A stretch of 64,000 bases of DNA, from the NCBI RefSeq assembly GCF_004319545.1, contig NZ_CP036313.1, forward strand, positions 1,437,501 through 1,501,500. The letters run 5' to 3'. Of this stretch, positions 6,669 through 15,500 are shown one piece after another; the stretch's first letter is position 1; each line of letters opens with the position of its first letter. The stretch is from Desulfobacter hydrogenophilus. Its GTDB lineage: Bacteria > Desulfobacterota > Desulfobacteria > Desulfobacterales > Desulfobacteraceae. Under the pieces are notes generated by a model. That model saw only the letters and a program-made list of their open reading frames with translations, ran no database searches and was not told the DNA's origin. The position numbers were made by a program, and so were the translations under genes.

Positions 6669-9529
6669 AATTTAATGAAGCACAATTAGAGAAAGCGATC
6701 ATCGAATTTATCGGAGAAATGGGTTATCCGCATCTGTTGGGAAAAAACATTTATCGTCAGCCAGACGAGGTGTTGATCAAGGATGATCTACGGACGTTTC
6801 TATCCCGCCAATATGCAGCGGACGGCATCACGCTCGGTGAAATCGAGTCGGTGATTCGGCAGCTGGAGGTCTACTCATCAGCGGATCTTTACGAGAGCAA
6901 CAAGGCGATCATGAAGCTGGTGTCTGATGGCTTCTTACTCAAGCGGGAAGACCGGGACCAAAAAGATCTATATGTGAAGCTGATCGACTATTCCGCCTTG
7001 ATTGCATTTCGAAAGCCAAAGGCCGGTGAGGTGCCCGAGATCGTGGCGGAGGAACAAGCAGCGTATGGCACGGACACCGGGGCCAACATCTTCAAAATGG
7101 TGAATCAGCTGGAGATCACCGGGCATGAAAAGCGGATACCGGACGGGATTCTCTACATCAACGGGCTGCCCCTGGTGGTGTTTGAGTTCAAGAGCGCCAT
7201 TCGGGAAGAGGCCACCATTCACGATGCCTTCATTCAATTGACAGTGCGCTACCAGCGCGACATTCCGGAGCTTTTCAAATACAATGCCTTCTGCGTCATC
7301 AGCGACGGCGTGAACAACAAGGCCGGGTCATTTTTTGCCGCATATGAATTCTTCTATGCATGGCGCAAGACCGATGGTGGCGACCTCATCGAGAAAGACG
7401 GTATCGACTCCCTCTACTCAATGATTCACGGTCTGTTCCACCCCGTCCGCCTCTGTGATGTGATCCGCAACTTTATCTTTCTGCCGGACACCTCCCGAAG
7501 AGAAGAGAAGATTCTTTGCCGCTATCCCCAATACTACGCCGCCACCAAGCTCTATCAAAACATCCTCAACCACATCAGGCCCGAAGGCGACGGCAAGGGC
7601 GGCACCTACTTCGGGGTCACGGAACAAGGGGTAAAGCGCACCTTCGGGTTTGCCAAATACCTCCACGACGCCCTGCCCAACGCCACCTATGTGGGATTCA
7701 CCGGAACGCCCGTGGATGCCACATTAAATGTCTTTGGCGAGGTGGTGGACGCCTACACCATGACCGAATCGGTGGCAGATGAGATCACGGTGCGCATTGT
7801 CTACGAGGGACGGGCAGCCAAAGTGGTGCTGGATAACAGCAAACTGGAAGAGATTGAAGCCTATTACGCCCAGTGTGGGGAAGAGGGAGTCGGCGACTAC
7901 GCCATTGATGCCAGTAAGCGGGCCAACCTCCACATGGACGCCATCCTGGGAGATCCCGACCGCCTGAAATCATTGGCAGCCGATTTTGTGGCGCACTATG
8001 AGGCAAGGATTGAAGAGGGCTCAACCGTTGCCGGAAAGGCCATGTTTGTCTGCAAAAACCGTCTCATTGCCTATGCCTTATACAAGGAAGTGATCGCCCT
8101 TCGTCCGGAATGGGCTCAGGTAAAGGTGTGCGCCCATGGAGAAACCCTGACCCAAAGAGAGCAAAAAGAGATCATGCCCATGGCGCGCATCAAACTGGTG
8201 ATGACCCGTGGAAAAGATGACGACCCCGATCTATACAAGATGCTGGGAACCAAAGCAGACAGAAAAGAGTTGGATCGGCAGTTCAAAAATGCCAAGTCCA
8301 ATTTCAAGATCGCTATGGTGGTGGATATGTGGCTCACCGGCTTTGATGTCCCCTTCCTGGATACCATGTATATCAACAAACCGGTTCAGCGTCACAGCCT
8401 GATTCAGACGATCTCCAGGGTGAACCGCAAATACCTTCATAAGGAAAAGGGATTGATCGTCGACTATATCGGCATCAAGAAACAGATGAACCTGGCCCTG
8501 GCCCACTATGCCAAGACAGACACCACCAATTTCGAAGACATCAAGCAGTCCGTTGGTGTGGTAAAGGATCATCTCGATTTGATGCAAGCGATTTTTTATA
8601 AGTTTGATACCACGCCCTATTTCTCCGGCGAGCCCACCCAGCAGCTCCACTGCCTCAATATGGCGGCGGAGTTGATCCAGCAGACCGACAAGCTGGAAAA
8701 GCGCTTTATGGCCCTATCCAAACGAATGAAAGCCGCCTACGACATCTGCGTGGGAAGTGATCTCTTCACCCAGGACGAGCGGGACCGATTCCACTTCTAC
8801 ATGGCGGTGCGCGCCATCATCTTCAAGCTCACCAAAGGCAATGCCCCGGATCTCTCCCGAATGAACGCCAGGGTGCGGCAGATGCTCTCCGATGCGTTGA
8901 AAAGCGATGGTGTGGAAGAGATTTTCAAAATGGGTCAGGGGGACACCACAGAAGTGAATATTTTTGATCCGGATTACCTGGAGAAGATCAACAAGATCAA
9001 GCTGCCCAACACCAAAATAAAGATGCTCCAGAAACTGCTTTCCAAGGCCATTGATGAGTTTAAGAAGGTCAATAAGCTTAAGGGGGTGGATTTTGCCAAA
9101 AAATTTAAATCCCTGGTGGAACGATACAACGACCGAAGCGAACAGGATGTCCTCAGAAGTGAGGTGTTGGAAGATTTCACCGATGAGATTATTGATCTCT
9201 ACCACGCCATCAGAAAAGAGCGGGAATCCTTTGCCGATATGGGCATTGATTTTGAGGAAAAAGCCTTCTATGACATCCTGAAGACTCTCACCATCAAGTA
9301 TGATTTTAAATATCCTGAAGAGAAGCTCATTGCGCTTGCAAGGGAAGTAAAACTCATTGTCGATGACAAAGCCAAATATACCGACTGGAGTCAACGTGAT
9401 GATATCAAGGCAGAACTGAAGGTGGATCTCATTATCTTGCTGGCGGAGCATGGATATCCGCCGGTGGATCGGGATGAAGTGTATAAAGAGATCTTTGAAC
9501 AGGCGGAAAACGTTAAGAGGAATAAATGA
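6665..9529 (+). CDS. hsdR: Type I restriction subunit HsdR with internal deletion of the helicase core
   Basis: HsdR is the ATP-driven translocase and nuclease of type I systems. The PD-(D/E)xK nuclease is present (RIPDG...VVFEFKS, residues about 157-178), as are TGTP of motif III, GFDVPFLDT, QTISRVNR of motif VI, and the C-terminal helical domain. However, after GGTYFG (codons ending at 7615) the protein continues directly with VTEQGVKRTFGFAKYL. In this family GGTYFG is followed by ATGCGKS (Walker A) and, roughly 150-170 residues later, by the DEAH box before VTxxGVK. Neither Walker A nor DEAH exists anywhere in the 954 residues. The deletion is in frame. The start at 6665 overlaps the transposase stop; the stop at 9527-9529 overlaps the cobC ATG. 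Restriction is probably abolished. Confidence 0.92.
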   Translation: MKFNEAQLEKAIIEFIGEMGYPHLLGKNIYRQPDEVLIKDDLRTFLSRQYAADGITLGEIESVIRQLEVYSSADLYESNKAIMKLVSDGFLLKREDRDQKDLYVKLIDYSALIAFRKPKAGEVPEIVAEEQAAYGTDTGANIFKMVNQLEITGHEKRIPDGILYINGLPLVVFEFKSAIREEATIHDAFIQLTVRYQRDIPELFKYNAFCVISDGVNNKAGSFFAAYEFFYAWRKTDGGDLIEKDGIDSLYSMIHGLFHPVRLCDVIRNFIFLPDTSRREEKILCRYPQYYAATKLYQNILNHIRPEGDGKGGTYFGVTEQGVKRTFGFAKYLHDALPNATYVGFTGTPVDATLNVFGEVVDAYTMTESVADEITVRIVYEGRAAKVVLDNSKLEEIEAYYAQCGEEGVGDYAIDASKRANLHMDAILGDPDRLKSLAADFVAHYEARIEEGSTVAGKAMFVCKNRLIAYALYKEVIALRPEWAQVKVCAHGETLTQREQKEIMPMARIKLVMTRGKDDDPDLYKMLGTKADRKELDRQFKNAKSNFKIAMVVDMWLTGFDVPFLDTMYINKPVQRHSLIQTISRVNRKYLHKEKGLIVDYIGIKKQMNLALAHYAKTDTTNFEDIKQSVGVVKDHLDLMQAIFYKFDTTPYFSGEPTQQLHCLNMAAELIQQTDKLEKRFMALSKRMKAAYDICVGSDLFTQDERDRFHFYMAVRAIIFKLTKGNAPDLSRMNARVRQMLSDALKSDGVEEIFKMGQGDTTEVNIFDPDYLEKINKIKLPNTKIKMLQKLLSKAIDEFKKVNKLKGVDFAKKFKSLVERYNDRSEQDVLRSEVLEDFTDEIIDLYHAIRKERESFADMGIDFEEKAFYDILKTLTIKYDFKYPEEKLIALAREVKLIVDDKAKYTDWSQRDDIKAELKVDLIILLAEHGYPPVDRDEVYKEIFEQAENVKRNK

Positions 9530-10647
9530 TTCAAGGCCATGGTGGAAATAAACAGCAGCTTGCAGACCGGATCGGATGCAGGCTTGAAGATATCATTGAC
9601 ATGAGTTCCAACCTCAATCCCCTGGGGCCGCCGGAGCGCATCCACACCTTTATCCGGGAAAACATTCATCTGATTCATGCCCTTCCCGAACCGGATGCCG
9701 CGGGTATGTCAAAGGGATTTGCAGACTATCGCGGCATTGATCCCGGCTGTGTGATGGCCGGCAACGGCACCACCTTTTTTATCTATACCCTGCCCCTGGC
9801 GCTTGGGGCAAAAAAGGCCCTGATCCTGGGTCCTGCCTATGCCGACTATGAAGATGCCTGTGCGGCCCATCATGTAAAGACCAGTCACTGTTTGACCCTT
9901 GCCGAAAACAATTTTGTTCCGGATCTGGATCAGTTATCCGCCGGCGCCGAACAGGCCGACCTGGTGTTTATCTGCAACCCGAACAATCCCACAGGGAACC
10001 TGATTAACAAACAGGATCTGGAAACATTGATGCGCCGCCACACGAACACCTGTTTTGTGGTGGATGAATCCTATCTGCCCTTTGTACCGGATGCAGAAGA
10101 GTTTTCCCTTGTGGAGCAGACCCACCTGCCCAACCTTGTGGTGCTCTCCTCCATGTCCAAAATTTTTAGAATTCCGGGGCTTCGCACAGGTTTCCTAAGC
10201 GGGGCGAAAGCCTTGATCCGGAAAGTCATGGTCCATTACCAGCCCTGGAGCGTCAATGCCCTGGCCCAGGCCGTGATCAAGGATATTTACGATCATCCGG
10301 AAGAGATTTTGCCCTTTTACCAGCAGACCCGGGAATTTATTGTTAAAGAACGCCGGGCATTTGCCCAGGCCCTGGCTGAAACAGACGGTATCCGGCTTTT
10401 TGATACACCGGTTTATTTTATGTTGGCCCGCCTGGACAAAATCTTAGCCTCACAACTGTGCCGCCGGGTGGGAGATGACGGATTCCTGATCCGGGACTGC
10501 GCCAATTTTAAAGGGCTGTCCTACCGGTTTGTCCGGTTTTCCCTGAAAACAAATAAAATCAATCTGGCCCTGGCCCAAAGCATCAAAACAGCCCTGGCCC
10601 GGAAACAGAATTCACCATGCTCTTTGATCTTACCTGGCAGATTTTAG
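9526..10647 (+). CDS. cobC: Threonine-phosphate decarboxylase (PLP enzyme) for cobalamin aminopropanol arm
   Basis: This PLP-dependent enzyme (CobC, named CobD in Salmonella) makes (R)-1-amino-2-propanol O-2-phosphate from L-threonine phosphate for the nucleotide loop. The 373-residue sequence starts with the characteristic HGGN and SSNLNPLGPP, has CNPNNPTGN, VVDESYLPF, and the PLP lysine in SSMSKIFRIPGLRTGF. Its ATG overlaps the hsdR stop (ATGA), so it now depends on ribosomes and transcripts coming through the restriction locus unless an internal promoter exists. It overlaps cbiB by 31 nt. Confidence 0.92.
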   Translation: MIQGHGGNKQQLADRIGCRLEDIIDMSSNLNPLGPPERIHTFIRENIHLIHALPEPDAAGMSKGFADYRGIDPGCVMAGNGTTFFIYTLPLALGAKKALILGPAYADYEDACAAHHVKTSHCLTLAENNFVPDLDQLSAGAEQADLVFICNPNNPTGNLINKQDLETLMRRHTNTCFVVDESYLPFVPDAEEFSLVEQTHLPNLVVLSSMSKIFRIPGLRTGFLSGAKALIRKVMVHYQPWSVNALAQAVIKDIYDHPEEILPFYQQTREFIVKERRAFAQALAETDGIRLFDTPVYFMLARLDKILASQLCRRVGDDGFLIRDCANFKGLSYRFVRFSLKTNKINLALAQSIKTALARKQNSPCSLILPGRF

Positions 10648-11573
10648 CGGCCGCCTTTATCCTGGATCTCCTGGCCGGAGATCCGAAATGGTTACCCCAT
10701 CCCATTATCTGGATGGGCCGGGCCATTTCATTTTTTGAGCCTGAATTTCGAAAACGGTTTGAAAACCCGTTCAAGGCCGGTCTTCTCTTTGCCCTTTGCC
10801 TGATTGCCGCGGCCTTTGGCCTGACCCGGGCTATTGTTTTTGTCGCCGGTGAAATTCATCCGGTTGCGGCCACCATTGTTCAGACGGTGCTGATTTTTTA
10901 CAGTTTTTCCACCCAAAGCCTGTACAAGGCCGCCATGGAGGTTTTCAAGCCCCTGGCCAAAGGTGACCTGGCCAAGGCCAGAATCAAGGTAGGGTTTATT
11001 GTGGGACGCCAAACCAAAGACCTGGATGAAGCGGGCATCACCCGGGCGGCCTGCGAAACGGTGGCGGAAAATTTCGTGGACGGATTTTTGTCGCCGTTGT
11101 GTTTTGCCCTGGTACTCGGTGCCCCCGGGGCCATGATGTACAAAATGATCAACACCCTGGATTCCATGGTGGGGTATAAAAACGATACCTACATCCTGTT
11201 CGGCAGAGCCGCAGCCCGCATGGACGATGTGGCCAATTATATACCGGCCCGGCTCTCCATCGCCATGATTGCACCGGCAGCAGCAATGATCTCCCTTTCC
11301 CGGGGCAGGCGGGCGTTTTTCACAGCACTCACCCAGGGTCGCAATCACAAAAGCCCCAACGCCGGATTCCCCGAGGCGGCCTTTGCAGGGGCCCTGGGCG
11401 TCCGGTTCGGCGGTCCCAATGTATACCACGGCAAGCTGGTGGACAAACCCTATATCGGCGGTGCATTCAATGACCCTATACCTGCCCACATTGAAAAGGC
11501 CTGCGAATTAATGATGCTGTCGGCCCTTGTTTCCCTGGTATTGGCCTGTCTGTTCGCCTGGAGTTTATTTTAA
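10617..11573 (+). CDS. cbiB: Adenosylcobinamide-phosphate synthase
   Basis: Membrane enzyme that attaches aminopropanol (phosphate) to adenosylcobyric acid. The 318 residues include LDLLAGDPKWLPHPIIWMG at the N-terminus and the VAENFVDGFLSPLCF, MVGYKNDTY and DDVANYIPAR blocks typical of CbiB/CobD. Overlaps cobC and is followed one base later by the cbiR-like ATG, an operon arrangement. Confidence 0.93.
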   Translation: MLFDLTWQILAAAFILDLLAGDPKWLPHPIIWMGRAISFFEPEFRKRFENPFKAGLLFALCLIAAAFGLTRAIVFVAGEIHPVAATIVQTVLIFYSFSTQSLYKAAMEVFKPLAKGDLAKARIKVGFIVGRQTKDLDEAGITRAACETVAENFVDGFLSPLCFALVLGAPGAMMYKMINTLDSMVGYKNDTYILFGRAAARMDDVANYIPARLSIAMIAPAAAMISLSRGRRAFFTALTQGRNHKSPNAGFPEAAFAGALGVRFGGPNVYHGKLVDKPYIGGAFNDPIPAHIEKACELMMLSALVSLVLACLFAWSLF

Positions 11574-11574
11574 T

Positions 11575-12369
11575 ATGCTCAAAAGACCTTTCAAGCTAGC
11601 CACCACCTCCTTTATCTATCCGGGTCATATCATTCCCAATGTCAAAAAAATCGGCGCCTTTTTTGACGAAATTGAACTTCTGGTATTTGAAAGTAAACCC
11701 GAAGCGGTGATGCCGCGCCGGGACGATGTGAGGGAACTGACAGAACTATCCCGGGACCTGGACCTGACCTATAATGTCCACCTGCCCACGGATATCAATT
11801 TAAGTGCACCGGACCACCGGCTGCGCCGGGACGCCGCTGATACCCTGAAACGAGTGATTGAGCGATTTTCCATTGCGCCTGTCACAAGCTTCACCCTTCA
11901 TCTCGAAATGGATAAGCCCATGCCGTCACAGGATGGTATTAAGGCCTGGCAAAACAATGCACGACAGGGGCTTGAATTGCTGGTGCCGACCCTGGAAGAC
12001 CCGGCAAAAATCAGCGTGGAAACCCTATGGTACCCCCCGGATCTTTTCAAAGATCTGATCAATGAATTTGGCCTTTCCGTGTGTGCCGACCTTGGTCACC
12101 ATATCAAATACGGGTATGACATACCCCGTACCTTTGAACTGTTCGGCCCAAAAATAAATCTGATTCACCTCCACGGCGTGGATACGCGCCTTGAACCACC
12201 CCGAACCCACATCGGCCTTGACGAAATGGTACCCGGCGAGTTCAGGAAAATCATGGACCATTTGAAACACTACACGGAGACCGTCAGTATAGAGGTCTTT
12301 AAACTTGCTCATCTGCAAGGATCTCTGGAAGCCCTCTCCAAAATTTTTAACGGCATACCCTGTATATAA
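11575..12369 (+). CDS. cbiR: CbiR-like cobamide-remodelling phosphodiesterase (AP endonuclease 2 superfamily)
   Basis: A 264-residue TIM-barrel protein of the sugar-phosphate isomerase / AP endonuclease 2 superfamily, with candidate metal-site blocks NVHLPTDIN, FTLHLEMD, ISVETLWYP, VCADLGHHIKYG and LIHLHGVD. A member of this superfamily, CbiR of Akkermansia, hydrolyses the phosphoribosyl linkage of cobamides to allow remodelling with a new lower ligand, and orthologues cluster with cobamide genes. The position at the end of a cob operon, one base after cbiB, supports this function. The frame is open upstream into cbiB to 11527, but the ATG at 11575 fits the barrel start. Generic sugar isomerase is the alternative. 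Confidence 0.72.
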   Translation: MLKRPFKLATTSFIYPGHIIPNVKKIGAFFDEIELLVFESKPEAVMPRRDDVRELTELSRDLDLTYNVHLPTDINLSAPDHRLRRDAADTLKRVIERFSIAPVTSFTLHLEMDKPMPSQDGIKAWQNNARQGLELLVPTLEDPAKISVETLWYPPDLFKDLINEFGLSVCADLGHHIKYGYDIPRTFELFGPKINLIHLHGVDTRLEPPRTHIGLDEMVPGEFRKIMDHLKHYTETVSIEVFKLAHLQGSLEALSKIFNGIPCI

Positions 12370-12370
12370 C

Positions 12371-12463
12371 AGCCATGGGCTGACTTGGTCTATCGACACC
12401 TAGGCTCAGCCCACAACAAAGCATGAAAGTAATTCAGTAACTTATTGGAACTTTCATATAAAA
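12371..12463 (+). repeat. Dispersed structured repeat, copy A
   Basis: Contains a first inverted repeat GGGCTGA (12377-12383) / TCAGCCC (12406-12412), then the conserved block CCCACAACAAAGCATGAAA, and a second inverted pair ATGAAAGT / ACTTTCAT. Related copies lie at 35008-35110 and 61066-61160. It starts just after the cbiR stop and could serve as its 3' end. The remainder of 12464-12596 is the leader of the kinase gene, with nothing else recognised. Confidence 0.6.
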
Positions 12464-12596
12464 AAATCAATCCGGTAAAACATAAACATGCGCTTTGATT
12501 CAGCTTTACGCAGCGCTTTGATTCTGATATTTTGACCTAAATTAAATCTTCTGTAAAAAAAACAGTCATCACCCAAAAAGGAAATGTCAGGATACG

Positions 12597-15500
12597 ATGG
12601 TGCGACTTGTATTCAAAATTATTTGCGTGATTTCACTCCTGCTTTTATCTGATACTCCAGGCCCCTGCCATCCCCATGATGCCGAAATAAATCATTTTTT
12701 TGAATCTCTGACCCAAGAAGAGCAGCAATGGCTGAAAGCCCATCCGGTGATCAGGCTCGGGACGGATTCTGCCTACCCTCCCTTTGAATTTATCGATGAC
12801 CGGGGACAATCCCAGGGAATAGTTGCCGACTATTTTAAATTGATCGAAAGTCGTCTTCAAGTGCGCTTTAAACGCATGGAAAAAGAAGACGGTTCCCAGC
12901 TTTCATGGGCGCAAATACTAAAGGCGGCCCAAAACAGGCAGATAGATTGTGTGGCCTGTCTTTTGAAGACGAAAGAAAGAGAAGACTATCTTACTTTTAC
13001 CCGGCCCTATCTGGATTTCCCTTATGTTCTGGTGGTGAACCGCAATAATGACACATCCAGAGAAATCTCCGATTTTAATGGCCAAAAATTTGCTGTGGTG
13101 GAAGCTTACGCCATCAGCAAACAACTGCGCATGCAGCACCCGAAGCTGATCTATGTTCCTGTGGAAAACCCGCTGCAGGGACTGCAGGCTGTCGCCCGTG
13201 GCAGGGCTGCCGGATACGCGGTGAATGCGGCCGATGCAAGTTACCACATAAAAAAATACAGCTTAAATCAGCTTAAGATTGCGGCGGTTCTGGAAGACTT
13301 CGATAATCAGCTTCGTATGGGTGTGCGCAAGGACTGGCCATTGCTGACAGACATTCTGGATAAAGCCCTTGCCTCTTTGCCCCTCCGGGAAACAACTGCT
13401 ATCCAAAACCGGTGGATCTCCCTTGAGTATGAAAAAAAAATGGCCTGGTACAACGTTCTGACGGTTACCGTCCCTTCCGTCCTTATTTTCCTGGTCATCA
13501 TTGCAGTGGTGTTAATGGTCAACAGGAAATTAAAAAAAGAGGTTGTCAAACGGCAACAGACTGAAAATCTGTTATTAAAAAGCGAAGAACGCCTCCATTT
13601 TGCCCTGGACGTGGCCAACGCCCACCATTGGCAGATCGACATGCAGTCCCGAGAAATCACTTTTAGTTCATTACGGATCTTTGTTTCCGCAGGCTATTCA
13701 GAACAGGATGCACCGCTGACCCTGGATCACTATCTTTCTTTGGTTCACCCGGATGATATTGCAGTGATTGATGACGCATTTCAGCAAATTTTTGCAGGTG
13801 AAACGACCTTAAAAAATGATTACCGGCTGCGCCATAAACAATCCGGCTGGATATGGATCCATTCGGCAGGACAGGTCGTGGAATGGGATACCCAGGGACA
13901 GGCAGCCAAAATCGCAGGCCTGACCATGGATATGACAGAACGGTACAGCCTGCTTGAAAAAATTACCCAGTCCCAGGAGCAACTTCGAATCATTTCGGAA
14001 CACACCCACGACTGGCAGTCCTGGCGGGACCTTAACGGGAAACTGGTCTGGGTGAACCAGGCCGTTGAAAAGGTGACGGGCTATACTGTGACCGAATGTA
14101 TGGATATGGATGACTATCCCTTTCAGATATTTGATAAACGCGACTGGGATGTTTATAAAAATATCACAGACGCGGCGATTAGGGGAGAAAGCCGTCAAGA
14201 GGCACAGATTCGTGTCCGCCGGAAAGACGGCAGCCAGGTATGGATTTCTTCAGCCTATGAAGCGGTCCTGGATAAAAACAGTCGGATCATAGGACTTGCC
14301 GGTGCAGCCAAGGATATTACAAAACAAATCAAGGCGGAACAGAGTCTTCGCCTATTATCCAAAGTGTTTGAAGACAGTTCCGACCCGATTTTAATCACGG
14401 ATCTTTCCGGAAACATCATGGCTCTGAATGAAGCCACGATTGAGGCTTACGGATATTCCAGGGAAGAACTTCTCGGTAAATATATCGGAATATTTGCCTC
14501 GAAAGAAGCGAATATCACGCACCAGGCCCTTTACCAACGCTGTATCAAGGGCGAAGTATTAAAAAACATCGAAGGCAGCCGCGTCAGAAAGGACGGAACC
14601 GTCATTCCCCATCTGTTTACCTATTCCCTGTTAAAGGATGACAAAGGCAAACATTTAGGCATTGCCTCCATTGCCAAGGATATTACCTGGATCAAAAAGG
14701 CGGAAAAAAAACTTGAAGACTACCGCAGTCACCTGGAAGACCTGGTAAAAGAACGCACACTTGACCTGGAAGAGGCAAGGCAGGTGGCTGAAGAAGCCAC
14801 GAGGGCAAAAAGTGATTTTCTGGCAAATATGAGCCATGAAATTCGCACCCCGCTCAACGCCATTATCGGCTTTGCGCATCTGGCACGCCAGACTGAACAA
14901 AATTCACATCGGCATGATTACATCCACAAAATTCAAAACGGATCCAAGGCCCTTTTAGGTGTTATCAACGACATCCTTGATTTCAGCAAGATTGAAGCGG
15001 GTAAACTGAGTATGGAAGCCATTGAATTCTTTCTGGAAAATCTTCTGGAGACGGTTACCAATCTTGTGGGAATCAAGGCCCAGGAAAAAGGGTTGGAGGT
15101 AATTTATAATATTGATCCGAACATTCCCCACAGTCTTATAGGTGACCCCATTCGGCTGGGCCAAATCCTTCTCAACCTGACCAATAATGCGGTGAAATTT
15201 ACAAAAAGAGGGGAAATTGTTCTGGGCTGTACATTGCTTGAAAATGAAGCAGATGAGGCAAGGCTTGAGTTTTACGTCCAGGACACCGGTATCGGACTGA
15301 CCAAAGCCCAGCAGGACAATTTATTTCAGGCCTTTTCCCAGGCAGAGACAGACACCTCACGTAAATATGGGGGCACAGGCCTGGGGCTGTTTATCAGCAA
15401 ATCCCTGGTGGAAATGATGAACGGCCATATCCGCGTGGAAAGTGAATATGGCCGGGGCACCACTTTTATTTTTACGGTCAGGTTAAAACGTATTGGCTCA

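Noticed and set aside
8714..9451. Minus-strand frame of 245 codons opposite hsdR
   Set aside because: Opposite to conserved HsdR C-terminal sequence, with no features of its own.
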